Shown in pieces: positions 19,414-28,678 of a stretch of DNA of 64,000 nucleotides. Each line of letters begins with the position of its first letter. Position 1 is the first letter of the stretch. The notes beneath the pieces were generated by a model. That model saw only the letters and a program-made list of their open reading frames with translations. It ran no database searches and had not been told where the DNA came from. The stretch comes from Denitratimonas yunnanensis (SeqCode) (GTDB lineage: Bacteria; Pseudomonadota; Gammaproteobacteria; Xanthomonadales; Xanthomonadaceae), in NCBI GenBank assembly GCA_026410415.1, contig JAPMLR010000001.1, forward strand, positions 496,001 through 560,000. The letters are read 5' to 3'. The translations under genes and the position numbers were made by a program.

Positions 19414-20466
19414 TCAGGCGTCAGCGGCGAGTGATGCCAGCGCGACGTTGCAGGGCGCACGCATCACGCCGCGCTCGGTCACGATCGCGTCGATCAGTGC
19501 CGCCGGCGTCACGTCGAACACCGGGTTGAAGGCACGAATGCCTTCGGCCACGGTGCGTTGGCCGGCGTAACCGAGCAGTTCGGCGGGATCGCGCTCCTCG
19601 ATGTGGATATCCGCGCCCTGCACCGTCGCCACATCCACCGTGGACCATGGCGCCACCACCATGACCCGCACGCCGAAGTGACGCGCGGCGATGGCGAGCT
19701 GGCAGGTACCGATCTTGTTGGCGACATCACCATTCGCGGCAATGCGATCGGCGCCGACGATCACCCACTGCACCTGCCCAGTGCTCATCAGATGCGCGGC
19801 AGCGGAATCCGCGATCAATGTGGCGTCGATCCCGTCCTGCTGCAGCTCCCACACCGTGAGGCGAGCGCCCTGCAGCCATGGACGCGTCTCCGTGGCGAAC
19901 ACACGAGATATCCGCTGCTGCGCAACGCCAGCGCGAATCACGCCAAGCGCCGTACCGAAGCCAGCCGTGGCCAGCGACCCGGTGTTGCAATGGGTCAGCA
20001 CACCCGCGCCCGGCTCGATCAACGCTGCCCCCAGTTCGCCCATGTGGCGATTGGCCTGCAAATCTTCCGCTTCGATCAATGCGGCCTCGGCCGCGACACG
20101 CGACTGCCAATCATCACCCGATGCCGCGAGAACCCGACGCATTCGCTGCAAGGCCCACGCCAGATTCACGGCGGTGGGGCGTGCCGCCTCGAGACGTTGC
20201 AGCACAGGCTCCAGTTGCTCGCGTGCCCGTGCTGACGGAACCTCGCCCAATTCGCGCGCAGCCAGCACCACGCCCCACGCCGCGGCGATGCCGATGGCCG
20301 GTGCGCCGCGCACCACCAGATCGAAGATAGCCTGCGCCACGTCATCGGCGGTTCGGCAGGTGATGAAGGTCTGTTCGAACGGCAACTTGCGCTGATCGAG
20401 CAACTCAAGTTGACCGTTGCGGAAAGCCACGGCGCGGACGCGGTCGTAGCGCGCGTAATCGATCAT
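19414..20466 (-). CDS. mtnA: S-methyl-5-thioribose-1-phosphate isomerase
   Basis: Catalyses the aldose-ketose isomerisation of methylthioribose-1-phosphate in methionine salvage. The 350 residues include [33 protein letters not shown] (with the family cysteine), [12 protein letters not shown], and [18 protein letters not shown] (with the catalytic aspartate). Family relatives include eIF2B-type proteins, but these motifs fit MtnA. No other mtn gene lies in the window. It probably forms a transcript with gtrA. Confidence 0.95.
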   Translation of the reverse strand: MIDYARYDRVRAVAFRNGQLELLDQRKLPFEQTFITCRTADDVAQAIFDLVVRGAPAIGIAAAWGVVLAARELGEVPSARAREQLEPVLQRLEAARPTAVNLAWALQRMRRVLAASGDDWQSRVAAEAALIEAEDLQANRHMGELGAALIEPGAGVLTHCNTGSLATAGFGTALGVIRAGVAQQRISRVFATETRPWLQGARLTVWELQQDGIDATLIADSAAAHLMSTGQVQWVIVGADRIAANGDVANKIGTCQLAIAARHFGVRVMVVAPWSTVDVATVQGADIHIEERDPAELLGYAGQRTVAEGIRAFNPVFDVTPAALIDAIVTERGVMRAPCNVALASLAADA

Positions 20467-20602
20467 CGGAAAACCCTGTGCAGTGCGGAGGTCGGAGTCA
20501 TGGTGGTCGGCCGCGCGTCGTGGTCATCAAACCGGTTCTGGCGCAGGGCGCGGGCGGTGAAGCAGCGCTGCCGGAGCGAAAGCAATGCCGTCTCGCATTA
20601 TT

Positions 20603-21763
20603 TCAGAACCCCGAACCCGGCCAAACCTGCCACTCGTAGGGTGGCGGCACATTCACGTGCGGCTGCTGGCATGCACCTGCGCGATCCAGCGGCCATTGGG
20701 TGAGGTAATACACGGTACGGCCGGTGTCGCGGATCGCATTCGCCAATGCCTGCGCTGCCAACAGATCCTCGTAATACGCTTCGGAAACGATCCAGCCGGC
20801 TCGATCCCACGAGGCGCCGGCCGGATTCTGACTGCGCATGTAACCGTCCATTTTCACGAATTTCTCGTATTCGTCCCAGCTCGGCGATGTGCCTGCGTAA
20901 ATATCCAGCGCGAAGATCTGCGGGTACGTGCCTTCATGGACGTAGCGCATGTGGCGGACACGCGATCGCATCCGGTTGTTGTCTTCGTCGACGATGAAGG
21001 AGAACCCCACGGTATCGCCACGCCCATAGGCCGCGACGTAGCGCTGCCACAGCGCCCGAACGGCACGGCTCCAGGTGTCGTTGGCGGGGTACTTGTAGCG
21101 CTCGCTCTCCGGAATCCAGACGGGATTGCTGTCACGCGGCGCGCCCTCGACCATGAGGTCGATGCGGTATGGCACACCCGACGCCGCGAGCGCCGGACGC
21201 AAGGCCTCGATCAGGTTCCAGTATTCATCCACGCGCGGCCAGAAATTCGTGGTGCCATACGCCGGAAACTCGGGTTGTGAGGGGTTGATGTTGTTGGTCG
21301 CAAACAACCGGAACAACACGCCGTTGAAATTGGCCGCCTTCACATCGGCGAGAAGCTGCGCCAGGTTGACGGCCACTTGCGCCACCTCCACCGGATCGCT
21401 GGAATCGACCAGCGTGCCGCTTGGCGCCGGCTGGTGCATGAAATAGACGCCCAGACTGAGCCGCCGCATGCCGCCGGCACGCATCTGCGCCAGCTGTTGT
21501 CGCGCCACGTCGCGCACCGGGCCCAGTTGAGGATCGGTCTCGTGATAACGCTTCAGCAAGCCGTAAGCGTCGCGGGAACTCTGCTGGCAGAGGCCGTCGT
21601 CGCCGAACCAGAGATAGTTCGTGCCCCCGCCACCGGACGTCACCAGCGTGACCGCCTCGAATCCATTGGCGAAGATCGTTCGGGAGTACGCCGGGAGCGC
21701 GAAGACCACAGCGCTCAGGGCGAGAATCGGGGTGATGACGATGACGTTGAATGAGAGTCGCAT
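20603..21763 (-). CDS. Secreted protein of unknown function with IFANGFE motif
   Basis: I do not recognise the family of this 386-residue protein. Starting at ATG 21763 it has a clear signal peptide (hydrophobic residues 7-25, ALPAYS cleavage region), followed at once by TIFANGFE and a Gly-rich stretch. The rest resembles a TIM-barrel type hydrolase fold (NFNGVLFRLFATNN, VDEYWNLIEALRPAL, VGFSFIVDEDNN, GWIVSEAYYEDLLAA), possibly glycoside-hydrolase-like, though this is inference. An alternative start at 21778 adds five residues. The gene is 20-35 bases downstream of a GNAT gene on the same strand. The same IFxxGFE motif ends the subtilase at 44815-48153. Confidence 0.75.
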   Translation of the reverse strand: MRLSFNVIVITPILALSAVVFALPAYSRTIFANGFEAVTLVTSGGGGTNYLWFGDDGLCQQSSRDAYGLLKRYHETDPQLGPVRDVARQQLAQMRAGGMRRLSLGVYFMHQPAPSGTLVDSSDPVEVAQVAVNLAQLLADVKAANFNGVLFRLFATNNINPSQPEFPAYGTTNFWPRVDEYWNLIEALRPALAASGVPYRIDLMVEGAPRDSNPVWIPESERYKYPANDTWSRAVRALWQRYVAAYGRGDTVGFSFIVDEDNNRMRSRVRHMRYVHEGTYPQIFALDIYAGTSPSWDEYEKFVKMDGYMRSQNPAGASWDRAGWIVSEAYYEDLLAAQALANAIRDTGRTVYYLTQWPLDRAGACQQPHVNVPPPYEWQVWPGSGF

Positions 21764-21798
21764 CCGTGCACGGTACATCGCCCGGGCGGAACCGCGAT

Positions 21799-22359
21799 TT
21801 AACTGATGCCGCCGACAGTGCCCCGTCCCTGCTCCCACGCCACGCGCGTCTGCCCCCACACACCCACGATATGCGTTTCGTAGGGCGCGGGGAGGGATGA
21901 CTGGCGCAACAGCATCGAGCCGAGACGTTGCGCCACGCGCTGCGAGGCCACGTTCTCCGGCGCAATGCAGTGGATCACGTCCTGCCAATCCAGCGCCGAG
22001 AACGCCCAGTCCATCGCCGCGGTGGCCGCCTCGGTCGCATAGCCATGTCCCCAGGCGGATCGCAGGAACGACCAGCCCACTTCATTGCCCGGCCATCCTT
22101 CCGGCCGCCACGGGCCACATTGCCCGAGCCATTGGCCCGAGGCCTTGTCCAGAACGGAGAACATGCCGAAACCCTGCACAGCCCACGCACCGGGCTGTTG
22201 CAGGAACTTGCGCCATGCCGCCGCACGCCCGACGTGCCCACCGATGTGGCGGGCGGTTTCCTCGTCGCCGACCAGTTCGGCATAGCCGTCGAAATCCTCG
22301 ATGCGCGGCGGACGCAGCAGCAGGCGCGCGGTCTCGATGCGCAGATCGAAGACGTTCAT
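21799..22359 (-). CDS. GNAT N-acetyltransferase, RimJ/RimL-like
   Basis: A 186-residue acetyltransferase of the RimJ/RimL subgroup. It begins with IETARLLLRPPRIEDFDGYAEL, has the acetyl-CoA segment GWSFLRSAWGHGYATEAATA, and ends with the late motif CIAPENVASQRVAQRLGSML. It follows the glutaryl-CoA-dehydrogenase-type gene by 13 bases on the same strand and probably shares its transcript. The substrate is unknown. Confidence 0.88.
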   Translation of the reverse strand: MNVFDLRIETARLLLRPPRIEDFDGYAELVGDEETARHIGGHVGRAAAWRKFLQQPGAWAVQGFGMFSVLDKASGQWLGQCGPWRPEGWPGNEVGWSFLRSAWGHGYATEAATAAMDWAFSALDWQDVIHCIAPENVASQRVAQRLGSMLLRQSSLPAPYETHIVGVWGQTRVAWEQGRGTVGGIS

Positions 22360-22372
22360 GGCAGTCCTTTCG

Positions 22373-23536
22373 TCAGAAGGCGTTGATGCCGGTCAGCTCG
22401 CGCCCGATCACCAGTTGATGCACGGTTTCGGTGCCTTCGTAGGTGATCACCGACTCCAGATTCAGCGCATGCCGGATCGGGCTGTATTCGGTGGTGATGC
22501 CGGCACCGCCGAGGATGTCGCGCGCCTCGCGTGCGATGTCGATCGCCATGCGGCAGTTGTTCCACTTGGCCAGCGAGACCTGCGCCGGCTGCATCGTGCC
22601 GGCATCCTTGAGGCGGCCCAGTTGCAAGCTCAGCAACTGCGCCAGCGTGATCCGGCGCGCCATCTCGGCCAGCTTGATCTGCACCGCCTGGGTAGCCGCG
22701 ATGGGGCGGTTGAACAGCACCCGGTCCTTGGCGTAATCGGTGGCCTCGGTGAGACACGCGATGGCGGCGCCGATCGGACCCCAGGTGATGCCGTAGCGCG
22801 CCTGCGTCAGGCAGCCCAGCGGGCCCTTCAGGCCACGCACGTTCGGAAGACGGTTGGCGTCGGGGATGCGTACGTTGTCGAAGAACAGGCCCGAGGTCAC
22901 CGAGGCGCGCAGGCTCATCTTGTGCTTGACCACTTGTGCGGTGAAGCCGGGGGTGTCGGTCGGTACGATGAAGCCCTGGATGCCGTCCTCGGTCTGCGCC
23001 CAGATGATCGCGATCTGCGCCACGTTGCCGTTGGTGATCCACATCTTCGCGCCGTTGATCACCCAGTCGCCACCGTCACGCTTGGCGTGCGTTTTCATGT
23101 TGGCCGGATCGGAACCACCGTGCGGCTCGGTCAGGCCGAAGCAGCCGATCACCTCACCGGCCGCCATGCGCGGCAGCCATTCACGCTTCTGCTCATCGCT
23201 GCCGTATGCATAAATCGGATACATGCAAAGCGAGCTCTGCACCGACACGAAACTGCGCAAACCTGAATCGCCACGCTCCAGCTCCTGGCAGATCAGGCCG
23301 TAACTGACCGCGTTGAGCCCGGCACAGCCGTATTCCTCCGGCAGGGACGATCCAAGCAAGCCCAGCGCTGCGATCTCGGGAATCAGCTCCTTCGGAAAAC
23401 GTCCTTCATCGAAGCAATCACCAATGATCGGCAAGACCTTTTCATCGGTGAAGCGGGCCACGGTGTCCTGAACCGCCCGCTCCTCTTCGGAAAGCTGTGA
23501 GCGGATGTCGAAAAGGTCAGTGCGATCCAGGGCCAT
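22373..23536 (-). CDS. gcdH: Acyl-CoA dehydrogenase, glutaryl-CoA dehydrogenase type
   Basis: A 387-residue ACAD close to GcdH, which oxidatively decarboxylates glutaryl-CoA to crotonyl-CoA in lysine and tryptophan breakdown. It shows FGLTEPHGGSDPANMKT (FAD and substrate loop), NGAKMWITNG, and SVITYEGTETVHQLVIGREL with the catalytic-type glutamate of YEGT. The short N-terminus and the ACAD core of normal length exclude the larger FadE class. The gcdH assignment rests on overall likeness; another short-chain ACAD remains possible. Confidence 0.88.
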   Translation of the reverse strand: MALDRTDLFDIRSQLSEEERAVQDTVARFTDEKVLPIIGDCFDEGRFPKELIPEIAALGLLGSSLPEEYGCAGLNAVSYGLICQELERGDSGLRSFVSVQSSLCMYPIYAYGSDEQKREWLPRMAAGEVIGCFGLTEPHGGSDPANMKTHAKRDGGDWVINGAKMWITNGNVAQIAIIWAQTEDGIQGFIVPTDTPGFTAQVVKHKMSLRASVTSGLFFDNVRIPDANRLPNVRGLKGPLGCLTQARYGITWGPIGAAIACLTEATDYAKDRVLFNRPIAATQAVQIKLAEMARRITLAQLLSLQLGRLKDAGTMQPAQVSLAKWNNCRMAIDIAREARDILGGAGITTEYSPIRHALNLESVITYEGTETVHQLVIGRELTGINAF

Positions 23537-23720
23537 GATGTCAACTCGAATATGCGTTCGGGAAAGTGCCCGGAAGGCCGGGCAACGGAGCCGCCCATTC
23601 TACCCGGGCACGTGATGACGATGAACCGGTACTTTCAAGCGCGTCTGCACGGCCTTGCATCCACCCCGCGGGTTCCCCACTGTGCAGGCTGCAAACGACG
23701 CGCCCGATGGAGATCCCTGC

Positions 23721-23936
23721 ATGGCCAATCCTCTGCTCGCCCCCGTCCTGATCTGGCTTGGCCGGCTCAGGCATCCGCAACTTTTCGTGGTCACGGGCAT
23801 CCTGCTCGTGGCCAACGTGCTGATTCCGGACGTGGTGCCGTTCATCGACGAGCTGTTGTTGGCCTCATTGACCCTGTGGCTCGGCAGCCGCAAGCGCCCA
23901 GCGGGTAAAGATGCACCGGGGTCATCGGGCACCTGA
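23721..23936 (+). CDS. Small membrane protein, DUF6116-like
   Basis: A 71-residue protein with two hydrophobic segments (VVTGILLVANVLI and LLLASLTLWL) separated by PDVVPFIDEL, and a basic C-terminus. This matches small two-helix proteins seen in Xanthomonadales (DUF6116, from memory). ATG 23721 is chosen since it leaves a standard N-terminus; an upstream ATG at 23655 would add 22 unlikely residues. The stop is four bases before the TatD start. Role unknown. Confidence 0.7.
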   Translation: MANPLLAPVLIWLGRLRHPQLFVVTGILLVANVLIPDVVPFIDELLLASLTLWLGSRKRPAGKDAPGSSGT

Positions 23937-23940
23937 GTGC

Positions 23941-24723
23941 ATGTATCTGGTCGACAGCCACTGTCATATCGACGCACCGGAATTCGACGCTGACCGCGAT
24001 GCGGCAATCCTGCGCGCCCGGCAGGCTGGCGTGGCGCACATCATCGCGCCCGCCGTGGATGCGGCCAGTTGGCCGACGCTTCGCGACCTGTCACTGCGAC
24101 ATCCGAACGTGTTGCCGGCGTATGGGTTGCACCCGATGTATCTCGCCAACCATCACCCCGACCATCTGGCCTTGCTGCACGAGTGGATAGCGCGCGAGCG
24201 ACCGGTGGCCGTCGGCGAATGCGGTTTGGACCACTTCATCGGCGATCTCGATCCCGCACGTCAGCGCGATTTCCTGATCGGCCAACTGAAGCTCGCGCGC
24301 ACATTCGACCTGCCCGTGATTTTGCACGCACGTCGCGCCCTGGACGAGGTGATGGCGCTGTTGCGACGCATCGGCGGGCTGCGCGGTGTGGTGCATAGCT
24401 TCTCCGGCAGCGCCCAGCAGGCCGATGCGCTCTTTCGCATGGGGTTTCTGCTTGGAATCGGTGGGCCTGCAACCTACGAGCGGGCACGGCGCTTGCGTGG
24501 CATTGTCCGCACCATGCCGATCGAATCACTGCTGCTGGAAACCGATGCGCCCGATCAACCCGATTCAGCCATCCGCGGACAACGCAACGAGCCGGAACGG
24601 CTGAGCGTGATCGCCCAGATGGTGGCCGAACTGCGCGACGCGCCGGTGGAAACGATTGCCGCGCAAACCAGCGCGAACGCGGCACGTCTCTTCAGGCTCG
24701 GTCCGATTCCTGCGGACGCTTGA
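23941..24723 (+). CDS. TatD family metal-dependent hydrolase
   Basis: A 260-residue amidohydrolase-fold nuclease. Metal-binding motifs are DSHCHID near the start, the glutamate of VGECGLDHF, the histidine of VILHARRALDE, GVVHSFSGSAQQA, and the aspartate of LLLETDAPDQP. TatD proteins act as 3'-5' exonucleases or DNases in DNA repair or degradation. The start at 23941 (MYLVDSHCHID) places the first motif as usual. Its last 32 bases overlap the end of the convergent tcdA gene. Confidence 0.93.
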   Translation: MYLVDSHCHIDAPEFDADRDAAILRARQAGVAHIIAPAVDAASWPTLRDLSLRHPNVLPAYGLHPMYLANHHPDHLALLHEWIARERPVAVGECGLDHFIGDLDPARQRDFLIGQLKLARTFDLPVILHARRALDEVMALLRRIGGLRGVVHSFSGSAQQADALFRMGFLLGIGGPATYERARRLRGIVRTMPIESLLLETDAPDQPDSAIRGQRNEPERLSVIAQMVAELRDAPVETIAAQTSANAARLFRLGPIPADA

Positions 24724-25513
24724 GCAGCAGCTCCATCACCCGCGCCACGGCCGCGAACGCGAACGCACCGGTGATGTGCGTGGCCGCCCCCAGGCCGGCA
24801 CCACAGTCCAGTTTCATCGCGGCATCGGCGCCCAGCCGGGGACGCAGGCCGCAGACGCTGCCATCGACCTGCGGATACCGGACGTTCTCCAGCGAATAAA
24901 CCGCCGACACTCCGAAATACCGCTGCGGGTTGCGCGGGAAATTGAATTCGTGGCGCAACTTCTTGCGTATCAGCGCCAGCATCGCATCGTGTTCCGTGCG
25001 GGAAAGGTCGCGTATCTGGATCTTCGTCGGGTCGACGCGCCCGCCGGCGGAACCCACCACGACCACGGGCAGCTTTCGACGCCGGCACCACGCAATCATC
25101 TCGACCTTGGTGCGAAAACTGTCACACGCATCGAGCACGACATCGAAGCCCTGCCCCAACAGCATCTCCATATTGTCGCGAGTGAGGAAGCGCGACACCG
25201 GATCCAGCTGGATGCCGGGGTTGATTGCCTGCAGTCGCGAGGCCATCGCTTCGACCTTCAACATTCCGAACTGCCCATCGTGGGCTGGAAGCTGACGGTT
25301 GGTGTTGCTGACGCAGATATCGTCCGCGTCGATCAAGGTCAGGCTGCCGACACCGCTGCGCGCCAATGCCTCCGCTGCCCAGGAACCGACCCCCCCCAAG
25401 CCCACGACGGCGACACGCGACGTGCACAAATGGTCCACGCTGCCGACGCCGTAGAGCCGATCAATGCCGGCGAATCTGGGATGGGCGACGGTGGAGGAGT
25501 CAGGGATATTCAT
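24692..25513 (-). CDS. tcdA: tRNA threonylcarbamoyladenosine dehydratase
   Basis: An E1-like enzyme (also CsdL/YgdL) that cyclises t6A37 of tRNA to ct6A using ATP. The 273 residues start with the Rossmann region VAVVGLGGVGSWAAEALARSG and include DADDICVSNTNRQLPA, DACDSFRTKVEMI, VVVGSAGGRVDPTKI and a C-terminal hydrophobic helix GAFAFAAVARVMELL. ATG 25513 gives the usual N-terminus (PRFAGIDRLYG). It overlaps the convergent tatD-type gene. Confidence 0.93.
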   Translation of the reverse strand: MNIPDSSTVAHPRFAGIDRLYGVGSVDHLCTSRVAVVGLGGVGSWAAEALARSGVGSLTLIDADDICVSNTNRQLPAHDGQFGMLKVEAMASRLQAINPGIQLDPVSRFLTRDNMEMLLGQGFDVVLDACDSFRTKVEMIAWCRRRKLPVVVVGSAGGRVDPTKIQIRDLSRTEHDAMLALIRKKLRHEFNFPRNPQRYFGVSAVYSLENVRYPQVDGSVCGLRPRLGADAAMKLDCGAGLGAATHITGAFAFAAVARVMELLLKRPQESDRA

Positions 25514-25613
25514 GGCGCACAAGGAGGAGAAAACGGCCAATGATACTGGCCCGGCACGTCGCGATTGCCGACAATGACTGCCTCGTATCCCCAATCTTCA
25601 GGAGCCTTTCCTC

Positions 25614-26009
25614 ATGAAATACGTCGCACTGCTGGTCCTTGGGCTGTTCATCGGTGCATTGGGTGCGGTGGCCGGCCTCAGTGCATTGCGCCAGGGGACG
25701 CCATACGACGATGCCGTCATGACGGTAATGAGCCAGCAAATGGGCGCATTGCGCGGCATGCGCGAGAAGAACCAGTGCGACGTGGCCGAAATTTCGCGCC
25801 GCTTCGGCCTGCTTTCGGCGATTGCCGGCGAAACCGAGCACGCATTCCTGCCGATCGGCGACGATGCCAAGTTCACCGAACTGGCCGGCAATCTGCGCGA
25901 CGCGGTGATGTCGGCACGCTCCCGGCAACCGGAAAACTGCGACGAACTCGGCCAGGCGATGGCCGGCATCGCTGGCGCGTGCAAGGCCTGTCACGACGTG
26001 TTCCGCTGA
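25614..26009 (+). CDS. Membrane-anchored cytochrome c'-like protein
   Basis: A 131-residue protein with an N-terminal hydrophobic anchor (residues 4-24), a helical periplasmic domain, and a single haem c site CKACH six residues before the end, in the CxxCHxxFR arrangement typical of cytochrome c'. A Shine-Dalgarno CAGGAG precedes the ATG. It could be a periplasmic electron carrier or NO/CO-binding protein. The ligand role cannot be read from the sequence. Confidence 0.8.
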   Translation: MKYVALLVLGLFIGALGAVAGLSALRQGTPYDDAVMTVMSQQMGALRGMREKNQCDVAEISRRFGLLSAIAGETEHAFLPIGDDAKFTELAGNLRDAVMSARSRQPENCDELGQAMAGIAGACKACHDVFR

Positions 26010-26118
26010 CCTCGCGGGAAGCTGAACAGACCAGTGCGCGACTGATCCACTATTCAGCCAGACCGCCCTAATGTCGCGACATCGCGGCAACCGGTGCCGC
26101 CTTGTCAGGAGTTCCGCC

Positions 26119-26583
26119 ATGCGTCCACGCCTCCTTATCGCGTTGATCGCAACCCTGTTGCTGGCTGCCTGCGCCACACCGCGCAGCGGCTATTACTCGC
26201 CCCAGCAAGGCGGTTACTACGGCCAGCCACCGAGCGATGGCTACGCCCGCTGCCGCGATTGCGGCGTGGTGGAACGGATCGACCGCGTCCATGGCGAACG
26301 CCAGTCCGGTGGCGGTGGCGCGGTGCTGGGAGGCATCATCGGCGGCATCGTCGGCAACCAGATCGGCAGCGGCAGCGGTCGCGCTGCAGCCACGGCCGCC
26401 GGTGCCATCGCCGGCGGCGTGATCGGCAACAACGCCGAGCGCAACAGCAACGCAGCACCGTGGTACGAGCTTTACCTGCGCATGGACGATGGTCGCCGCA
26501 TCGTCGTCAGCCAGCGCGATCTGAACGGCATACGCGAAGGTGCGTACATCCGCATCAGCAATGGCCGCGCCTATCTCAACTGA
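26119..26583 (+). CDS. Glycine-zipper lipoprotein (2TM type)
   Basis: A 154-residue outer-membrane-type lipoprotein. The signal runs to lipobox LAAC (Cys18). Tyr/Gly/Gln repeats follow. A glycine-zipper hairpin (GGIIGGIVGNQIGSGSG, GAIAGGVIGNN) then precedes a C-terminal SH3-like strand region (WYELYLRMDDGRRIVV, NGRAYLN). This is the SlyB/glycine-zipper 2TM layout. An AGGAG ribosome-binding site precedes the ATG. A strong hairpin terminator lies 20 bases after the stop. Probably has an envelope-integrity role. Confidence 0.88.
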   Translation: MRPRLLIALIATLLLAACATPRSGYYSPQQGGYYGQPPSDGYARCRDCGVVERIDRVHGERQSGGGGAVLGGIIGGIVGNQIGSGSGRAAATAAGAIAGGVIGNNAERNSNAAPWYELYLRMDDGRRIVVSQRDLNGIREGAYIRISNGRAYLN

Positions 26584-26602
26584 CCTGGGCCGTCGCCGCA
26601 TG

Positions 26603-26631
26603 AAAAAGCCCGCACTTGATGCGGGCTTTTT
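26603..26631. terminator. Bidirectional intrinsic terminator
   Basis: A perfect 12-bp stem (AAAAAGCCCGCA with TGCGGGCTTTTT) closes on a CTTGA loop, giving a T-run on both strands. It lies between the converging glycine-zipper lipoprotein gene and the Uup-type gene and would end both transcripts. Confidence 0.92.
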
Positions 26632-26656
26632 CCTTGTTGGCCTGGCTTGAGCGGAT

Positions 26657-28528
26657 TCACCCGCCGCTTTCGAGGGTTTCCCAGCGCGCATAACAGGCCT
26701 CCAGCTCCACCTGCACCTGTGCGATGGCCTGCTGGTGGGCGACGATGGCGGCGGCATCGCGCTGGAAGAAGCCCGGCGCGTTCATGGCATCCGTCTGCGC
26801 CTGGATCTGCGCTTCCAGCGCCTCGATGCGGCCCGGCAGCATCTCCAGTTCGCGCTGGTCCTTGTAACTGAGTTTGGCCGCGCGTTTGGCCGGCGGCGGC
26901 ACGGACACGGCAGCGGCGGGTTCCGGCGCAGGCTTCGGCGATGCGCCCTGCGCTCGCTGGCGCAACCAGTCGGCATAGCCGCCGACGTATTCGCCGACGC
27001 GGCCCTGTCCTTCCATCACCAGCGTGGACGTCACCACGTTGTCGAGGAACTCGCGGTCATGGCTGACCAGGATCAGGGTGCCGGCGTACTCGGCCAGCAG
27101 CTCTTCGAGCAGCTCCAGCGTTTCCACGTCCAGATCGTTGGTCGGTTCGTCCATCACCAGCAGGTTGGCGGGCTGGGCGAACAGTTTTGCCAGCAGCAGT
27201 CGATTGCGTTCGCCGCCGGACAGGCGCGTGATCGGGGCGCGGGCGCGTTCGGGGGTGAACAGGAAGTCCTGCAGATAGCCGAGCACGTGCTTGCGCTTGC
27301 CGTTGATCTCGATGAACTCGCGGCCTTCGGACACGTTGTCCAGCGCGTTCCAGTCTTCGCGCAGCGTGGCGCGGTACTGGTCGAAATAGGCCACGCTGAG
27401 GTTGGTGCCGCGCAGGATTTCCCCGCGCTGCGGCGCAAGCTCGCCGAGCAGGAGGCGGATCAGCGTGGACTTGCCGGCACCATTCGGACCGATCAGGCCG
27501 ATGCGGTCGCCACGCAGGACGGTGGTGGAAAAATCCCGCAGGATGGGTTTTCCCTCGAAGGAAAAATCCACATTGCGGGCTTCCAGCACCTTCTTGCCCG
27601 AGGCTGCCGCTTCGCCCAGCTCCAGCCGCACCCTGCCCTGCACTTCACGCCGCTGCGCGCGTTCGCGACGCAGGGCTTCGAGCCTCCGCACGCGGCCCTC
27701 GTTGCGGGTACGGCGCGCCTTGATGCCTTGCCGGATCCAGACTTCCTCCTCGGCCAGGAAGGTGTCGAACTGCGCGTTCTGCACCGATTCCGCGTGCAGG
27801 CGTTCCTCGCGTCGGCGCAGATAGTTGTCGAAATCGCCCGGCCAGCTGGTGAGCTTGCCGCGGTCGATCTCGACGATGCGGGTGGCCAGAGCGCGCAGGA
27901 AGCGGCGGTCGTGGGTGATGAACACCAACGCTCCACGCCAGCTTTTCAGGAACTTTTCCAGCCAATCGATGGCATCGATGTCCAGGTGGTTGGTCGGTTC
28001 GTCGAGCAGCAACAGATCAGGCGCCGATACCAGTGCCCTCGCCAGCAGCACACGTCGCTTCAGACCACCGGACAGACGGGCGAACGGTACATCGCCGTCC
28101 AGTTCCAGCAGAGCGAGCGTATCGGCCACGCGGCGATCCGCATCCCATCCCTGCGCCGCCTCGATCCTCGCCTGCACCGAGGCCAGGGCATCCGCGTCGA
28201 TCTGATCGGCATGACTGAGGCGATGAAACAACGCCAGATCGGCGCCGACACTGCCCAGTCCATCGGCCACGACATCGAATACCGCGCCCTCCGCACCCGG
28301 AGGCACTTCCTGCTCCAGTCGGGCGATGCGCACGCCGTTTTGGACGCGTACCTCGCCGTCATCCGGTCGCAGCTCGCCCGCGAGCAGCTTCAGCAGAGTG
28401 GATTTTCCTGCACCATTGCGCCCGATCAGGGCGATGCGTTCGGCAGGCTCGATGGCAAACTGGACACGCTCCAGCAGCAAGGGACCGCCGACACTGTAGT
28501 CGAGCTGGTTGAGAGTGATCAGAGGCAT
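26657..28528 (-). CDS. uup: ABC-F ATPase, Uup type
   Basis: A 623-residue soluble protein with two ATPase domains and no membrane segment. Domain 1 has GRNGAGKSTLLKLLAG, LSGGLKRRVLLARALV and LLLDEPTNHLDIDAI; domain 2 has GPNGAGKSTLIRLLLG, LSGGERNRLLLAKLF and LVMDEPTNDLDVETL. A C-terminal coiled coil (LPGRIEALEAQIQAQ) fits Uup, which acts on DNA or ribosome transactions. A TACACT box ends seven bases before the ATG, so the message may be leaderless. Confidence 0.92.
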   Translation of the reverse strand: MPLITLNQLDYSVGGPLLLERVQFAIEPAERIALIGRNGAGKSTLLKLLAGELRPDDGEVRVQNGVRIARLEQEVPPGAEGAVFDVVADGLGSVGADLALFHRLSHADQIDADALASVQARIEAAQGWDADRRVADTLALLELDGDVPFARLSGGLKRRVLLARALVSAPDLLLLDEPTNHLDIDAIDWLEKFLKSWRGALVFITHDRRFLRALATRIVEIDRGKLTSWPGDFDNYLRRREERLHAESVQNAQFDTFLAEEEVWIRQGIKARRTRNEGRVRRLEALRRERAQRREVQGRVRLELGEAAASGKKVLEARNVDFSFEGKPILRDFSTTVLRGDRIGLIGPNGAGKSTLIRLLLGELAPQRGEILRGTNLSVAYFDQYRATLREDWNALDNVSEGREFIEINGKRKHVLGYLQDFLFTPERARAPITRLSGGERNRLLLAKLFAQPANLLVMDEPTNDLDVETLELLEELLAEYAGTLILVSHDREFLDNVVTSTLVMEGQGRVGEYVGGYADWLRQRAQGASPKPAPEPAAAVSVPPPAKRAAKLSYKDQRELEMLPGRIEALEAQIQAQTDAMNAPGFFQRDAAAIVAHQQAIAQVQVELEACYARWETLESGG

Positions 28529-28678
28529 CCCGCCAGTGTAGTCGCAGTCGCGCAGGTTGACGTACCGGCGATCACCGATTGTTCCATCCTCCGGAACACG
28601 GCGATTCCTTCCCGCCACTTTCCAGCACCCCGCGTCAACGCTACGCTGGCTTCGGCACATGATCCAGAAAGGAGCGCC

